This document shows positions 12,116-21,345 of a stretch of DNA of 64,000 bases, one piece after another. Source of the DNA: Sphingomonas carotinifaciens (lineage in GTDB: Bacteria; Pseudomonadota; Alphaproteobacteria; Sphingomonadales; Sphingomonadaceae); assembly GCF_009789535.1 (NCBI RefSeq), contig NZ_WSUT01000005.1, forward strand, positions 2,990,001 to 3,054,000. The letters are read 5' to 3'. Each line of letters starts with the position of its first letter. Positions within the stretch are counted from its first letter, which is position 1. The translations under genes were made by a program, and so were the position numbers. Below the pieces are notes generated by a model, which did not search any database, was not told where the DNA came from, and worked only from the letters and a program-made list of their open reading frames with translations.

Positions 12116-13230
12116 CCGATCGCCCCTTACGCCTCGGCTTCCCCGTCAAGGTCATGGGCAAGCCGGGGATGAAATCCAACGACACCCGCCGCTGGCAGAA
12201 AAATCCGCATCTCAAATGTTCGCTCGAATATGTCGACGCCATCCTCGACTATCTGGCGACACAGAAGATCGACATGTACCGCCTCTCGTCGGATCTCGCG
12301 CCCTACGCCACGCACCCCGACATGCCGCAATTCCACAACATGGTCGCTGAAAGCGACGCGGAGTTGCGCGCGCTCGGCGCCAAGGCGCGCGCGCTCGACA
12401 TGCGCCTGTCCTTCCACCCCTCGCAATATGTGCTGCTCAACGCCCCCAATCCGGCGCTGACCACGAAGAGCATCTGGGATCTGTCCAGCCAGGCCGAAAT
12501 GCTCGACCGTATGGAGCTGGACGACGAAGCCGTGATGGTCACCCATGTCGGCGGCGTCTACGACGATCACGAGGCCAGCCGCGCCCGCTGGATCGCGGGG
12601 TGGGAGCAGTGCCCCGAGCATGTTCGCCGCCGTCTCGTCCTTGAAAACGACGACATCCGCTTCTCGGCGGCCGACGTGCTGTGGATTCACGAGCGCACCG
12701 GCGTCCGCCTGATCTTCGACTATCAGCATTTCTGGTGCCTCAATCCCGAGCGGCTCGACCTGCGCGACACGCTCGAAAAATTCATGGCAAGCTGGCCCGC
12801 CGGCGTCCGGCCCAAGATTCATTTCTCCAGCCCCCGCACCGAACTGCGCGAGATCAAGCAAAAGGTCGCCCCTGGCGCCAAACCCAAAAAGGGCGAACAG
12901 CTCAAGGCGCCGCTGAAGCCCGGCGCGCGGGTCAAGACGGTGTTGCGCCCGCCGATCTGGACCGGCCATGCCGACTTCACCAACCCGTTCGAATTCTGCA
13001 CCTTCATGCGCACCGCCGAGGGTCTGGAATTCGACGTGATGCTGGAAGGCAAGTCCAAGGACATCAGCCTCATCAAGCTGCGCCCCGACATGTTGCGCTT
13101 CGCCCCCGACGTCGCCGCCCGCTTCGGCATCACTGCCGAGGATGCCGCCGAACTCGGCGAGGACGAAGCCGAACTGGAGGATGGTGCCGATGCCGATGAC
13201 GCGCCCGATGTGGACGAGGGCGACGCCTGA
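12112..13230 (+). CDS. uvsE: UV damage DNA endonuclease UvsE (UVDE)
   Basis: UvsE nicks DNA immediately 5' of UV photoproducts and some other lesions, starting an excision pathway independent of UvrABC. The 372-residue protein has the TIM-barrel core of the family, seen in LGFPVKVMG, RLSFHPSQYVLLN, THVGGVY, LENDD and IFDYQHFWCLNP, which include the metal-binding His, Glu and Asp residues. After the catalytic core the last 30 residues are very acidic (Glu/Asp-rich) and probably disordered. The gene is the third of a coupled operon with the YcgG-like and DUF1989 genes, an unexpected partnership for a repair nuclease. Confidence 0.93.
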   Translation: MTDRPLRLGFPVKVMGKPGMKSNDTRRWQKNPHLKCSLEYVDAILDYLATQKIDMYRLSSDLAPYATHPDMPQFHNMVAESDAELRALGAKARALDMRLSFHPSQYVLLNAPNPALTTKSIWDLSSQAEMLDRMELDDEAVMVTHVGGVYDDHEASRARWIAGWEQCPEHVRRRLVLENDDIRFSAADVLWIHERTGVRLIFDYQHFWCLNPERLDLRDTLEKFMASWPAGVRPKIHFSSPRTELREIKQKVAPGAKPKKGEQLKAPLKPGARVKTVLRPPIWTGHADFTNPFEFCTFMRTAEGLEFDVMLEGKSKDISLIKLRPDMLRFAPDVAARFGITAEDAAELGEDEAELEDGADADDAPDVDEGDA

Positions 13231-13245
13231 TACCACATTCGCGTG

Positions 13246-14169
13246 ATGCTTTCGCCGCCTGCCGATTCGCCCGAAACCGCGCTCGCCCCGCTCGACCCCG
13301 ATCGCCGCCGCATGGTGCAGGGCCGCGTTCGCGAGGCTTTGCGCCAATGGCTCGCCGCCGATGACGATGCCCTGCTCGCCCTGCTCGGCCGACTGGGCCG
13401 CGATGAGATCGCCCATGCGGCCGAACAGAGCCGCCGGCTCCCCCAATCCACCACCCCCGCCGCCGCCGAAGCGGACACGATCCTGACCCGCCTCAGGACC
13501 GAGGTGGAGGCACTTGCCACCCCGCCGGCGCCGCCGCGACAGAGCTTTGCCGACCGGCTGTTCGGCCGCCCGCCCCCGCCCGTCCCGACGGTCGACTCCG
13601 GCACCCTGCTCACCGACCTCCTTGCCGATCTGGAACGTCAGCGCGACGCCCTGCTGCGCGAGGCGATCACCTTACGCGGCCACCGCGAACGGCTGGTCGC
13701 CGCCGACCACCGGCTGGAGGAAGCCGGCCAGTTCCTGCGCCTGGCCGAACAGGCGGTCGAGGCGGCCGCACGCGAGATCGCGGTGGACAATCCACCCCGC
13801 GCCGACCTGTTGCGCACCCGCGCTGGCGCTACGGTGCAGGAACGCCTGCGCGACGTGTTGACGCAGCTTATCGTCACCCGCCAGGGCTGGATGACGCTCG
13901 ACATCCTGCTGGACGGGCATGAAGCGCTCGGCGCCGCGATCGGCCGCGCTGGCCAGACGATGATGGCCGCCTTGCGCACCGCCCTGGCCGCCCGCGCCGC
14001 ACTTGCCGAGGGGCAGCGGATGACCGCGCAGGCGACCGCCCTCGATCGCACCGCGCAGGCCGCCGCCGGTTCGGACCGGGCAAGCGCCACCCGCGCTCTG
14101 GACGACGCGGTGGAACAGATGCGTCACGCGCTCGCTGCCGCCACGACTGGATTTGCGGACGCGCGATGA
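13246..14169 (+). CDS. TelA-like toxic anion resistance family protein
   Basis: A 307-residue, Ala/Arg-rich, mainly helical protein. The C-terminal half matches the TelA/KlaA pattern: a stretch beginning LLADLERQRDALLREAITL, then ERLRDVLTQLIVTRQGWMTL and the Ala-rich helix MMAALRTALAARAALAEGQ. The N-terminal half is low-complexity and Pro-rich. TelA proteins were named for tellurite resistance, but their mechanism is unclear and many act in stress or surface responses. I use the ATG at 13246; a GTG directly precedes it. The next gene resembles XpaC, the usual genetic partner of telA, which strengthens the call. No tellurite resistance is implied without test. Confidence 0.65.
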   Translation: MLSPPADSPETALAPLDPDRRRMVQGRVREALRQWLAADDDALLALLGRLGRDEIAHAAEQSRRLPQSTTPAAAEADTILTRLRTEVEALATPPAPPRQSFADRLFGRPPPPVPTVDSGTLLTDLLADLERQRDALLREAITLRGHRERLVAADHRLEEAGQFLRLAEQAVEAAAREIAVDNPPRADLLRTRAGATVQERLRDVLTQLIVTRQGWMTLDILLDGHEALGAAIGRAGQTMMAALRTALAARAALAEGQRMTAQATALDRTAQAAAGSDRASATRALDDAVEQMRHALAAATTGFADAR

Positions 14170-14218
14170 TTACCCATGGCAGGGCGCCGTCGGGGCGCGC
14201 GTGAATACGGGGTAAGCG

Positions 14219-14728
14219 GTGAGCGGCCTGATGAAATTCTTCTCGGACCTGTTCGGCACGGCGCAGCCCGCGCCGTCCTCCCTGCCGTCATCGCCATCGC
14301 CCGCCCACCGCCCATCGGTGCCCCTCACGCCCGATCGCGCGCCCGCCGGCTTTTCCGCCGACGATCCCCGCCTGCCCGACGCCGCACGTCCCAAGGTCGC
14401 CGAACTGCTCGACCTCGCCACCCAGATCGAGCGACGCGCCAAGGATGATCCGCTGCTCGTCTCGGCACTGACCGAAGTCCGCCAGATGCGCGACACCCAC
14501 CTGCCGCAACTCGTCTCCAGCTATGCCGATATCCCCCCGGCCCACCGCGCCGAGATCTTCCGCCAGACCGGCCGCTCGGCCAGCTATGTGTTGACCGAGG
14601 GCCTGGAAAAGATGCTCGACCGGCTTCGCGCGCTATGCCGCACCATGGCGCAGGACAATCTCGACAATTTCGCCGACAATCTGCGCTTCATCGAAACCCG
14701 CTACGGCAACCGCGATCCTCTAGGCTGA
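14219..14728 (+). CDS. XpaC-like protein paired with the TelA-like gene
   Basis: A 169-residue protein with a short N-terminal MKFFSDLFG motif, a Pro-rich linker and a helical C-terminal domain. The segment DTHLPQLVSSYADIP followed by a long helix (LEKMLDRLRALCRTM) and DNLDNFADNLRFIE resembles the C-terminal part of XpaC proteins. Biochemical function in this family is unknown; the name comes from an indolyl phosphate hydrolysis phenotype. It lies 49 bases after the TelA-like gene on the same strand. The GTG at 14219 is used; an ATG at 14231 is possible. Confidence 0.5.
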   Translation: MSGLMKFFSDLFGTAQPAPSSLPSSPSPAHRPSVPLTPDRAPAGFSADDPRLPDAARPKVAELLDLATQIERRAKDDPLLVSALTEVRQMRDTHLPQLVSSYADIPPAHRAEIFRQTGRSASYVLTEGLEKMLDRLRALCRTMAQDNLDNFADNLRFIETRYGNRDPLG

Positions 14729-14782
14729 TATCGCCAGAATCGGAGCGGAGCCGAAGCAGCCGCCAACACGTCCCATGCTCGC

Positions 14783-14847
14783 CCGTTCGTCTCGAGTAAC
14801 CGTCGAGTAGCGGCAAAGCCGCATCGAGACGGTGTATCGAGAGACCG
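14783..14847. repeat. Dispersed intergenic repeat, copy A
   Basis: An intergenic sequence with the modules CCGTTCGT, TCGAGTA and GTATCGAGA. The same modules recur in a longer element at 21346-21479. Both copies lie outside genes and appear to belong to one small palindromic repeat family. Confidence 0.5.
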
Positions 14848-14910
14848 ACTGCCGCGCCCCGACACAAACGACCAGCAACTCAAACAAAAGCGGCCACGAC
14901 AACGCAAAAC

Positions 14911-14952
14911 GGCCGCCCGGTCGCGCTTTCCAAGGAAGGCGACCGGGCGGCC
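14911..14952 (-). terminator. Strong hairpin terminator after tRNA-Val
   Basis: A perfect 14-base-pair stem (GGCCGCCCGGTCGC with its complement) and a 14-base loop. Read on the minus strand it lies 25 bases after tRNA-Val and is followed by GTTTTG. The plus strand is followed by ATTTTGTT, so it may act in both directions and also end the XpaC-like transcript. Confidence 0.75.
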
Positions 14953-14977
14953 ATTTTGTTGAACCATATCCAGGATA

Positions 14978-15052
14978 TGGTGGGCGCGACAGGGATTGAA
15001 CCTGTGACCCCACCCGTGTGAAGGGTGTGCTCTACCGCTGAGCTACGCGCCC
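14978..15052 (-). tRNA. tRNA-Val (CAC anticodon)
   Basis: A 75-base cloverleaf: acceptor GGGCGCG pairs with CGCGCCC, anticodon stem ACCC/GGGT encloses loop TTCACAC with anticodon CAC, the T loop is TTCAATC, and CCA is encoded. Confidence 0.96.
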
Positions 15053-15111
15053 GTAACCGGGAGACGGGCCTTTAGGCGGCACCTGCGCGCCTGTCCAGCC
15101 CAAAAAGCAGA

Positions 15112-15384
15112 TTAGTTCACCGAGTCCTTCAGGCCCTTGCCGGCCTTGAACTTGGGCTGCGACGATGCCTTGATCGTCATCGGTTCGCCGGTGCGCGGGT
15201 TGCGACCGGTGGACGCCTTGCGCTTGGAAACCGAAAAGGTGCCGAAGCCGACTAGGCGCACTTCGTCGCCCTTCTTCAGCGCGGCGGAAATCGCATCGAA
15301 CACCGCCTCGACCGCCTTGACCGCGTCCCCGCGAACCAGTCCCGACGTGTCGGCGACCGTGGCGATCAACTCCTGCTTGTTCAT
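15112..15384 (-). CDS. hup: DNA-binding protein HU
   Basis: HU is a small histone-like protein that bends and compacts DNA as a dimer. The 90-residue protein has the complete family pattern: MNKQELIATVADTSGL at the N-terminus, the GFGTFSVSKRKA segment, and the DNA-binding arm RNPRTGEPMTIKA. It stands alone between tRNA-Val and lon; HU genes are very often next to lon in proteobacteria. The 215 bases upstream hold its promoter and nothing else I can support apart from an imperfect stem-loop at about 15552-15587 that could end the lon transcript. Confidence 0.96.
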   Translation of the reverse strand: MNKQELIATVADTSGLVRGDAVKAVEAVFDAISAALKKGDEVRLVGFGTFSVSKRKASTGRNPRTGEPMTIKASSQPKFKAGKGLKDSVN

Positions 15385-15599
15385 TCTGAAACCCCCCTTG
15401 CCGAATCATTTCGCTGTCGAAAGAATCGATGGACCGTGAAAGCCGTGGATAATGCGACGCCTTTACAGGCTGTCAAACAAATCCGGTAGGCCCCCGTGCG
15501 GCAGGATGGGTAGCGAAATCGTTTAGATTTCAAAGACCCGTAGCGGACGGTCGGCCGGAAGCGACGGAAAACCTCCGCTCCCGGCCGTGCCAACCTGCA

Positions 15600-17996
15600 T
15601 CAGTGGTGCAGCTCGCCTCCGGCCGGCGCCACGCCCGATGGCGGCAGCGCGGCCAGTTCGTCCGCATCGGTCCAGTCGATCGCCTCCAACGGTTCGGTCA
15701 GCGCCAGACGCAGCACCTCGTCGACATGCGCAACGGGAATGATCTTCAGCCCTTCCTTGATGTTGGCGGGGATGTCGGCGAGATCCTTCTCGTTCTCCTG
15801 CGGGATCAGCACCGTCTCGATCCCACCGCGCAGCGCCGCGAGCAGCTTCTCCTTCAATCCGCCGATCGGCAGCACCCGGCCGCGCAGCGTCACCTCACCG
15901 GTCATCGCCACCTCCTTGCGCACCGGAACCCCGGTTAGCGTGGAGACGATCGAGGTGACGAGACCGATACCCGCCGACGGGCCATCCTTGGGCACCGCCC
16001 CTTCGGGCAGATGGATATGGATGTCCTTGCGGTGAAACAGGCTGGGCTTGATGCCGTAGCTCGGGCTGCGCGCCTGCACGAAGCTGAAGGCAGCCTGCAC
16101 CGACTCCTTCATCACGTCGCCCAGCTTGCCGGTCGTCTTCACCTGTCCCTTGCCGGGCACCGTCACGCTTTCGATGGTCAGCAGCTCGCCGCCCACCTCG
16201 GTCCAGGCCAGCCCCGTCACCGCGCCGATCTGATGCTCGGTTTCCGACAGTCCGTGGCGGTACTTCTGCACGCCTGCGAACTCGTGCAGGTTCTCGGGCG
16301 TGATCGTCACGCTCTGCGTCTTGCCCTCGAGGATCTGGCGCAGCGCCTTTCTCGCCAGCTTGGCGACCTCGCGCTCCAGCGTCCGCACGCCCGCCTCACG
16401 GGTGTAACGCTGGATCAGCGCGCGCAGCCCTTCGTTGGTCAGCGTGAATTCGCCGTCCTTCAGCCCATGCGCCTCGACCTGCTTGGCGATCAGGTGCCGC
16501 TCGGCGATCTCGACCTTCTCGTCCTCGGTATAGCCCTCCAGCCGGATGATCTCCATCCGGTCGAGCAGCGGCTGCGGCAGGTTCAGCGTGTTGGCCGTGC
16601 ACACGAACATCACGTCCGACAGATCGATGTCGATCTCCAGATAATGGTCGTTGAACTTGCCGTTCTGTTCGGGGTCGAGCACCTCCAGCAGCGCCGACGC
16701 CGGATCGCCGCGGAAATCCTGGCCCAGCTTGTCGATCTCGTCGAGCAGGAACAGCGGGTTGGACGTGCCGGCCTTTTTCAGGTTCGTCACGATCTTGCCC
16801 GGCAGGCTGCCGATATAGGTGCGCCGGTGGCCCCGGATCTCGGCCTCGTCACGCACACCGCCCAGCGACTGGCGGATGAACTCGCGCCCCGTCGCCTTGG
16901 CGATCGAATGGCCAAGCGACGTCTTGCCCACACCGGGCGGGCCGACGAGGCACAGGATCGGCCCCTTCAGCTTGTTGGTGCGCGCCTGGACCGCCAGATA
17001 TTCGACGATCCGGTCCTTCACCTTCTCCAGCGCATAGTGATCCTCGTTCAGGACCGCTTCGGCGGCAGGAATGTCCTTCTTGATCTTAGACTTCTTGCCC
17101 CATGGCAGGCCGAGCAGCACGTCGAGATAGTTGCGCACCACGGTCGCCTCGGCGCTCATCGGCGCCATCGTCTTCAGCTTCTTCAGCTCCGACGTCGCCT
17201 TGGTGCGCGCCTCCTTGGACAGTTTCAGCGTCGCGATCTTCTGCGTCAGCTCGGCGATCTCGTCGCCGTCGCCCTCGTCGCTCTCATTGCCCAGCTCGCG
17301 CTGGATCGCCTTCAACTGCTCGTTGAGGTAATATTCGCGCTGCGTCTTCTCCATCTGGCGCTTGACGCGGCTCTTGATCTTCTTCTCGACCTGCAGGACG
17401 CCCAGCTCGCCCTCCATCAGGGCATAGGCCATCTCCAGCCGCTTGGCCGGATCGGTCTCGACCAGCAGCGCCTGCTTGTCGGCCACCTTGATCGAGATAT
17501 TGGCCGCAACCGCATCGGCCAGCCGCGATGGCTCGTCGATCTCGCCCAGTTGCACCGCGGTTTCCGCGGGCAGCTTGCGGTTCAGCTTGGCATAATTCTC
17601 GAACTGGTCGACCACCGAGCGCATCAGCGCAGCGATCTCGTCATTGTCCGCGCCGCTGTCCTCGACCGTGTCGACGGTGGCGGTCAGGTGCGTCTCGCCC
17701 GCGGTCAGCTCGACCAGCCGGGCGCGCTGCTTGCCCTCGACCAGCACGCGCACCGTGCCATCGGGCAGCTTGAGGAGTTGCAGCACGGTCGCCGATACGC
17801 CGATTTCATACAGATCCTCGCGGGCGGGATCGTCCTCGCCCGGATCGAGCTGCGCGACCAGGAATATCTCCTTGTCGGCGGCCATGGCGGCTTCCAGCGC
17901 CGCCACCGATTTGTCACGGCCCACGAACAGCGGCACGATCATGTGCGGGAACACGACGATGTCACGGAGCGGAAGTACGGGGTAGGTCTGAGTCAT
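15600..17996 (-). CDS. lon: ATP-dependent protease Lon
   Basis: Lon degrades damaged and regulatory proteins in the cytoplasm using an AAA+ unfoldase and a Ser-Lys protease in one chain. The 798-residue protein has the N-terminal substrate domain ([15 protein letters not shown]), the Walker A motif GPPGVGKT with Lys358, and the protease dyad Ser674 (PKDGPSAG) and Lys717. I place the start at the ATG 17996, which has a GGAG site and the usual [12 protein letters not shown] beginning, rather than further upstream where the frame is open but not conserved. A possible heat-shock promoter lies about 45 bases before the start. Confidence 0.97.
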   Translation of the reverse strand: MTQTYPVLPLRDIVVFPHMIVPLFVGRDKSVAALEAAMAADKEIFLVAQLDPGEDDPAREDLYEIGVSATVLQLLKLPDGTVRVLVEGKQRARLVELTAGETHLTATVDTVEDSGADNDEIAALMRSVVDQFENYAKLNRKLPAETAVQLGEIDEPSRLADAVAANISIKVADKQALLVETDPAKRLEMAYALMEGELGVLQVEKKIKSRVKRQMEKTQREYYLNEQLKAIQRELGNESDEGDGDEIAELTQKIATLKLSKEARTKATSELKKLKTMAPMSAEATVVRNYLDVLLGLPWGKKSKIKKDIPAAEAVLNEDHYALEKVKDRIVEYLAVQARTNKLKGPILCLVGPPGVGKTSLGHSIAKATGREFIRQSLGGVRDEAEIRGHRRTYIGSLPGKIVTNLKKAGTSNPLFLLDEIDKLGQDFRGDPASALLEVLDPEQNGKFNDHYLEIDIDLSDVMFVCTANTLNLPQPLLDRMEIIRLEGYTEDEKVEIAERHLIAKQVEAHGLKDGEFTLTNEGLRALIQRYTREAGVRTLEREVAKLARKALRQILEGKTQSVTITPENLHEFAGVQKYRHGLSETEHQIGAVTGLAWTEVGGELLTIESVTVPGKGQVKTTGKLGDVMKESVQAAFSFVQARSPSYGIKPSLFHRKDIHIHLPEGAVPKDGPSAGIGLVTSIVSTLTGVPVRKEVAMTGEVTLRGRVLPIGGLKEKLLAALRGGIETVLIPQENEKDLADIPANIKEGLKIIPVAHVDEVLRLALTEPLEAIDWTDADELAALPPSGVAPAGGELHH

Positions 17997-18039
17997 GGAG
18001 TCTCCGATGGGTCCCGCCGGGGGGACCCTCATGCTCCCT

Positions 18040-18068
18040 TATATGGGGAGGGTGAAGCATCCATCAAT
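18040..18068 (-). promoter_or_regulatory. Candidate sigma-32 heat-shock promoter for lon
   Basis: On the minus strand a TTGATGG element is followed after 12 bases by CCCCATATA, close to the heat-shock -10 consensus (CCCCATAT); the -35 match is weaker. It ends about 44 bases before the lon start codon. Lon is a classical heat-shock gene, so the position makes sense, but the match alone is not proof. Confidence 0.35.
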
Positions 18069-18110
18069 CACGCCTTGCCAAGCTTGCGACGACCGGCAAC
18101 AAGTTTGCGC

Positions 18111-19823
18111 ATGAATCGTATACCGATGCTTGCCGTCATTCTCCTGGCCTCCACCGCAATGGCGACGCCGCTCCCTAAAAAGGGGGAGCCGCCGCTGACC
18201 GAGCAGACCAAGCGTTCCGGCGGCATCCGGCCGGCCGAGCAACTGGCGCTGCGCTTCGACACCGCCGACCTGTCGTTCGAGGTCCTGCCCGAAACGCAGG
18301 AACTGGCCGGCGTCGCGGTGCTGGATTTCATCGCCACCGCGCCGGTGTCCCGCCTGCTGATCGACCTGGACAGGAACCTGCCGGTCTCCGCCGTGTCGAT
18401 CGACGGCGTGGCGCTGAAACCCGGGACATGGTCCAATCCGGACGGGCAGCTCGTCATTCCTCTCCCCCGCGCGAAGGGAACAGGACAGAAGATCAGGGCC
18501 AGCATCACCTATCGCGGCACGCCGCACGTTGCGGTCCGCGCGCCATGGGACGACGGCGTGGTCTGGTCGAAGACGCCGGACGGCAGGCTGTGGTTCGCCA
18601 CCACCGCGCAAGGCTATGGCTGCGACCTGTTCTGGCCCTGCCTCGACTTCCCCACCGCAGAGCCTGAGCAGGTGACGCTGCACATCACCGTTCCCACCGG
18701 CCTGAAGGCGCCCTCGAACGGCCGCCTGCTCGGCGTCGATACGCTGCCCGATGGCCGCACCCGCTGGAACTGGCGGACGCGCAATCCCAACACCTATGCC
18801 ATCGCGCTCAATGTCGGCCCCTATGAGGAGATCAGCGGCAGCTACAAGAGCCGCTTCGGCAACACGATCCCGATGCATTACTGGTATCTGCCGGGCGAGA
18901 AGCCGCAGGCGGAAAAGCTGTTCGCCGAATTCGCCCCCACGCTCGACTTCTTCGAATCGCTCGTCGGCCCCTTCCCGTTCGGGGACGAGAAGGTCGGCGT
19001 GGTCGAAACCCCGCACAAGGGCATGGAGCACCAGACGATCAACGCCTATGGCAATGAATATGCCAAGGCGGTCGAGGGCTTCGACTGGCTGTTCCAGCAC
19101 GAATTCACCCATGAATGGTTCGCCAACCAGCTGACCGCGGCCAACTGGGACGATTTCTGGCTGCACGAGGGTTATGGCAGCTACATGCAGCCCGCTTATG
19201 GCCGCTGGCGCGAGGGCGAGGCCCGCTATGCCGCGATGATGGACCTGCAACGCCCCCAGATCGCCGCCAAGGTGCCGATCGTGCGCGACCGCGTCATCAC
19301 CGAGGAGGATGTGTACGAGGCGGCCAATGGCGGCCCCGGCCTCGACATCTACATGAAGGGGTCGTGGATGCTCCACACCCTGCGCAACCTGATCGGCGAC
19401 AAGGCCTTCTGGGATGTCACCCGCCTCGCCGTCTATGGCCGCACCGATCTGAAGCCCGGCAACTTCAAGCCCCGCTTCGGCTCGAGCCGGGAATATGAAG
19501 GCTTCGTCCGTCAGGTCACCGGCCGGGATTATCGCTGGTTCTTCGATGTCTATCTGCGCGAGGCGGCACTGCCGGACCTCGAACAGACCCGCGACGGCGA
19601 CCGGTTGACGCTGCGCTGGAAGGTCGCCAACGACCGCCCCTTCCCCATGCCGATCGAGGTACAGGTCGGCGACCGCATCGAAAAATTGCCGATGACGGAC
19701 GGCTCCGGCACGCTTGTCGTGCCCGCCGACGCGCATGTGGTGATCGATCCCTGGGCTCGCGTGTTGAAACGCTCGACGGCAATCGAGGAGTTTCAGGCAT
19801 GGCGCGCGACACGAAAGAACTGA
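18111..19823 (+). CDS. M1 family metallopeptidase, exported
   Basis: A 570-residue zinc aminopeptidase-type protein with an N-terminal signal peptide (MNRIPMLAVILLASTAMA). The zinc site is complete: HEFTH at His330-His334 with the third ligand Glu353 eighteen residues on (WLHEG). The usual GAMEN exopeptidase motif appears as KGMEHQT, a variant common in one bacterial branch of the family. The C-terminal part is short, without the large helical domain of PepN. It is divergent from lon. The last 25 bases overlap the start of the next small gene. Confidence 0.88.
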   Translation: MNRIPMLAVILLASTAMATPLPKKGEPPLTEQTKRSGGIRPAEQLALRFDTADLSFEVLPETQELAGVAVLDFIATAPVSRLLIDLDRNLPVSAVSIDGVALKPGTWSNPDGQLVIPLPRAKGTGQKIRASITYRGTPHVAVRAPWDDGVVWSKTPDGRLWFATTAQGYGCDLFWPCLDFPTAEPEQVTLHITVPTGLKAPSNGRLLGVDTLPDGRTRWNWRTRNPNTYAIALNVGPYEEISGSYKSRFGNTIPMHYWYLPGEKPQAEKLFAEFAPTLDFFESLVGPFPFGDEKVGVVETPHKGMEHQTINAYGNEYAKAVEGFDWLFQHEFTHEWFANQLTAANWDDFWLHEGYGSYMQPAYGRWREGEARYAAMMDLQRPQIAAKVPIVRDRVITEEDVYEAANGGPGLDIYMKGSWMLHTLRNLIGDKAFWDVTRLAVYGRTDLKPGNFKPRFGSSREYEGFVRQVTGRDYRWFFDVYLREAALPDLEQTRDGDRLTLRWKVANDRPFPMPIEVQVGDRIEKLPMTDGSGTLVVPADAHVVIDPWARVLKRSTAIEEFQAWRATRKN

Positions 19824-20086
19824 CCGACACGCAGGCCGCCCTTCGCCGCACGGCGGAGATGGCCGCGGTGTTCATGATCGGCGACGGGCTGCTAGGCCTG
19901 CTCCAGCCCGAACGCCATGTCGCATTGTGGCGCTCGCGCACCCCGGCGGTCGACCTGCTCGTCCGGCCCTTTGCCGGCCGGCCGACCCGCCGCCGGCTCT
20001 ACGGCGCGCTGCAACTCGCCGCCGGGATCGCACTGGCGGCCCGGCAGCGTGCGCGGGATCAGGGCACCACGGTGATGAACAGATAG
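19799..20086 (+). CDS. Small hypothetical protein, 95 residues
   Basis: A 95-residue reading frame starting inside the end of the M1 peptidase gene, with a GAGGAG ribosome-binding site about 8 bases before its ATG. It has a moderately hydrophobic N-terminal helix (MAAVFMIGDGLLGLLQP) and a second hydrophobic helix near the C-terminus (YGALQLAAGIALAA), so it may be a small membrane protein. No family is recognised. Its end overlaps the convergent antiporter gene by 28 bases. Confidence 0.6.
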   Translation: MARDTKELTDTQAALRRTAEMAAVFMIGDGLLGLLQPERHVALWRSRTPAVDLLVRPFAGRPTRRRLYGALQLAAGIALAARQRARDQGTTVMNR

Positions 20087-21198
20087 GCCGCAAAGATCAC
20101 CAGATGGACCGCGCCGCCCAGCAGCGTGGTCCGCCCGGTGCCCAGCGACAGGGTGATGACAAACAGCGACAGGACCAGCACCGTCATTTCCTTGGGCCCG
20201 ATCCCCAGCGCCAGCGGCAGGTCCAGCGCCAGCGACACGATCGCCACTGACGGGATGGTGAGCCCGATCGTCGCCAGCGCCGAGCCCAGCGCCAGGTTCA
20301 GGCTCGTCTGCAACCGGTTACGCTTGGCCGCGCGGTAGGCGGCGAGGCTTTCAGGCGCCAGCACCAGTCCGGCGATGATGACGCCGACGATCGCGAGTGG
20401 CAGGCCCGCGCCCAGGATCGCCTCCTCCACCTTGGCCGACAATCCCTTGGCAAGCAGCACCACGCCGACCAGCGCCACCAGCAACAGCCCCAGCGCGACC
20501 AGCGTGTCGCTGCCCGATGGCACGGTGGTGTGCGCATCCGCCGGCAGGTCCTCGTCGGCGGGCAGGAACATCTCCCGGTGCCGCCCGGTCTGCACGAACA
20601 CGAAGGTGCCGTAGAGGATCAGGCTGACGATCGCGACGAATATCAGTTGCGACGGGGCATAGGTCGGCCCCGGCGCGCTCGATACATAGTTGGGCAGCAC
20701 CAGCGACAGCACAACCATCGCCACCAGCACGTTCAGCGAGGCGCTCGCCCCGCGCAGTGAAAAGCGCTGCTCGCCATGCCGTACGCCGCCCGACAGCAGG
20801 CACAGTCCGACGATGCCGTTCAGGATGATCATGATCGCCGCGAACACCGTGTCGCGGGCCAGGGTGGAGGCATCGCCCGCATCCGACAGCATCAGGCTGA
20901 CGATTAGCGACACCTCGATCACCGTCACCGCGACCGCCAGCACCAGCGTGCCGAACGGCTCGCCCACCCGGTGTGCGACCACCTCGGCATGATGCACCGC
21001 GGCCAGCACGCATCCCATCAGGATCACCGCCGCCGCGATCAGGCCGGGCGTTCCCATCTTGTAGAGCGAGATCAGGACCGCGCCGACGCCGAGCAGGGGG
21101 AAGATCAGCGTCCACCACGGCATCGTCAATCGTTGCAGCAAGGCCCGCTTGCTGGCCGGGGGTACGATCCGTTCCTCGTCTGCCGTCGTCTGTGTCAT
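20059..21198 (-). CDS. Calcium/proton antiporter (CaCA family, ChaA/Cax-type)
   Basis: A 379-residue inner-membrane exchanger that exports Ca2+ (or Na+/K+) in exchange for protons. It has about eleven hydrophobic segments arranged as two related halves. The acidic ion-binding motifs are visible: AEVVAHRVGEPFGTLVLA in the first half and a corresponding LNLALGSALATIGLTIP in the second. I start at the ATG 21198, which has a GGGAG site; the frame continues upstream into a repeat-containing region without conserved sequence. The exact ion preference cannot be told from sequence. Confidence 0.86.
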   Translation of the reverse strand: MTQTTADEERIVPPASKRALLQRLTMPWWTLIFPLLGVGAVLISLYKMGTPGLIAAAVILMGCVLAAVHHAEVVAHRVGEPFGTLVLAVAVTVIEVSLIVSLMLSDAGDASTLARDTVFAAIMIILNGIVGLCLLSGGVRHGEQRFSLRGASASLNVLVAMVVLSLVLPNYVSSAPGPTYAPSQLIFVAIVSLILYGTFVFVQTGRHREMFLPADEDLPADAHTTVPSGSDTLVALGLLLVALVGVVLLAKGLSAKVEEAILGAGLPLAIVGVIIAGLVLAPESLAAYRAAKRNRLQTSLNLALGSALATIGLTIPSVAIVSLALDLPLALGIGPKEMTVLVLSLFVITLSLGTGRTTLLGGAVHLVIFAAYLFITVVP

Positions 21199-21345
21199 TG
21201 CGTCTCCCTTTATTCCAGCAATGCAACAACGGCATGAAAGTTGCCAAAACCGGCCACTTGGCGCGCACGGTCCAACATGGATCATGCATTTCCTGGGGTG
21301 TGGTGTGGAGCCGCCTCGCTCCCCCGCCTCCAATTTCCCCCGAGC

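Noticed and set aside
15444..15452. A DnaA-box-like site (TTATCCACG on the minus strand) upstream of hup
   Set aside because: A single 8-of-9 match in a 64-kb window is expected by chance.
15552..15587. Strong terminator after lon
   Set aside because: The stem is imperfect and no T tract follows in the lon direction; it is mentioned only as a possibility under HU.
16011..18110. Long plus-strand open frame opposite lon, continuous with the M1 peptidase frame
   Set aside because: Only the part from the ATG at 18111 has a signal peptide and M1 homology; the upstream part is antisense to lon.
18990..19050. Apparent loss of the GAMEN motif in the M1 peptidase at 18111
   Set aside because: KGMEHQT is a known variant of the motif in one bacterial M1 branch, and the zinc ligands are intact.
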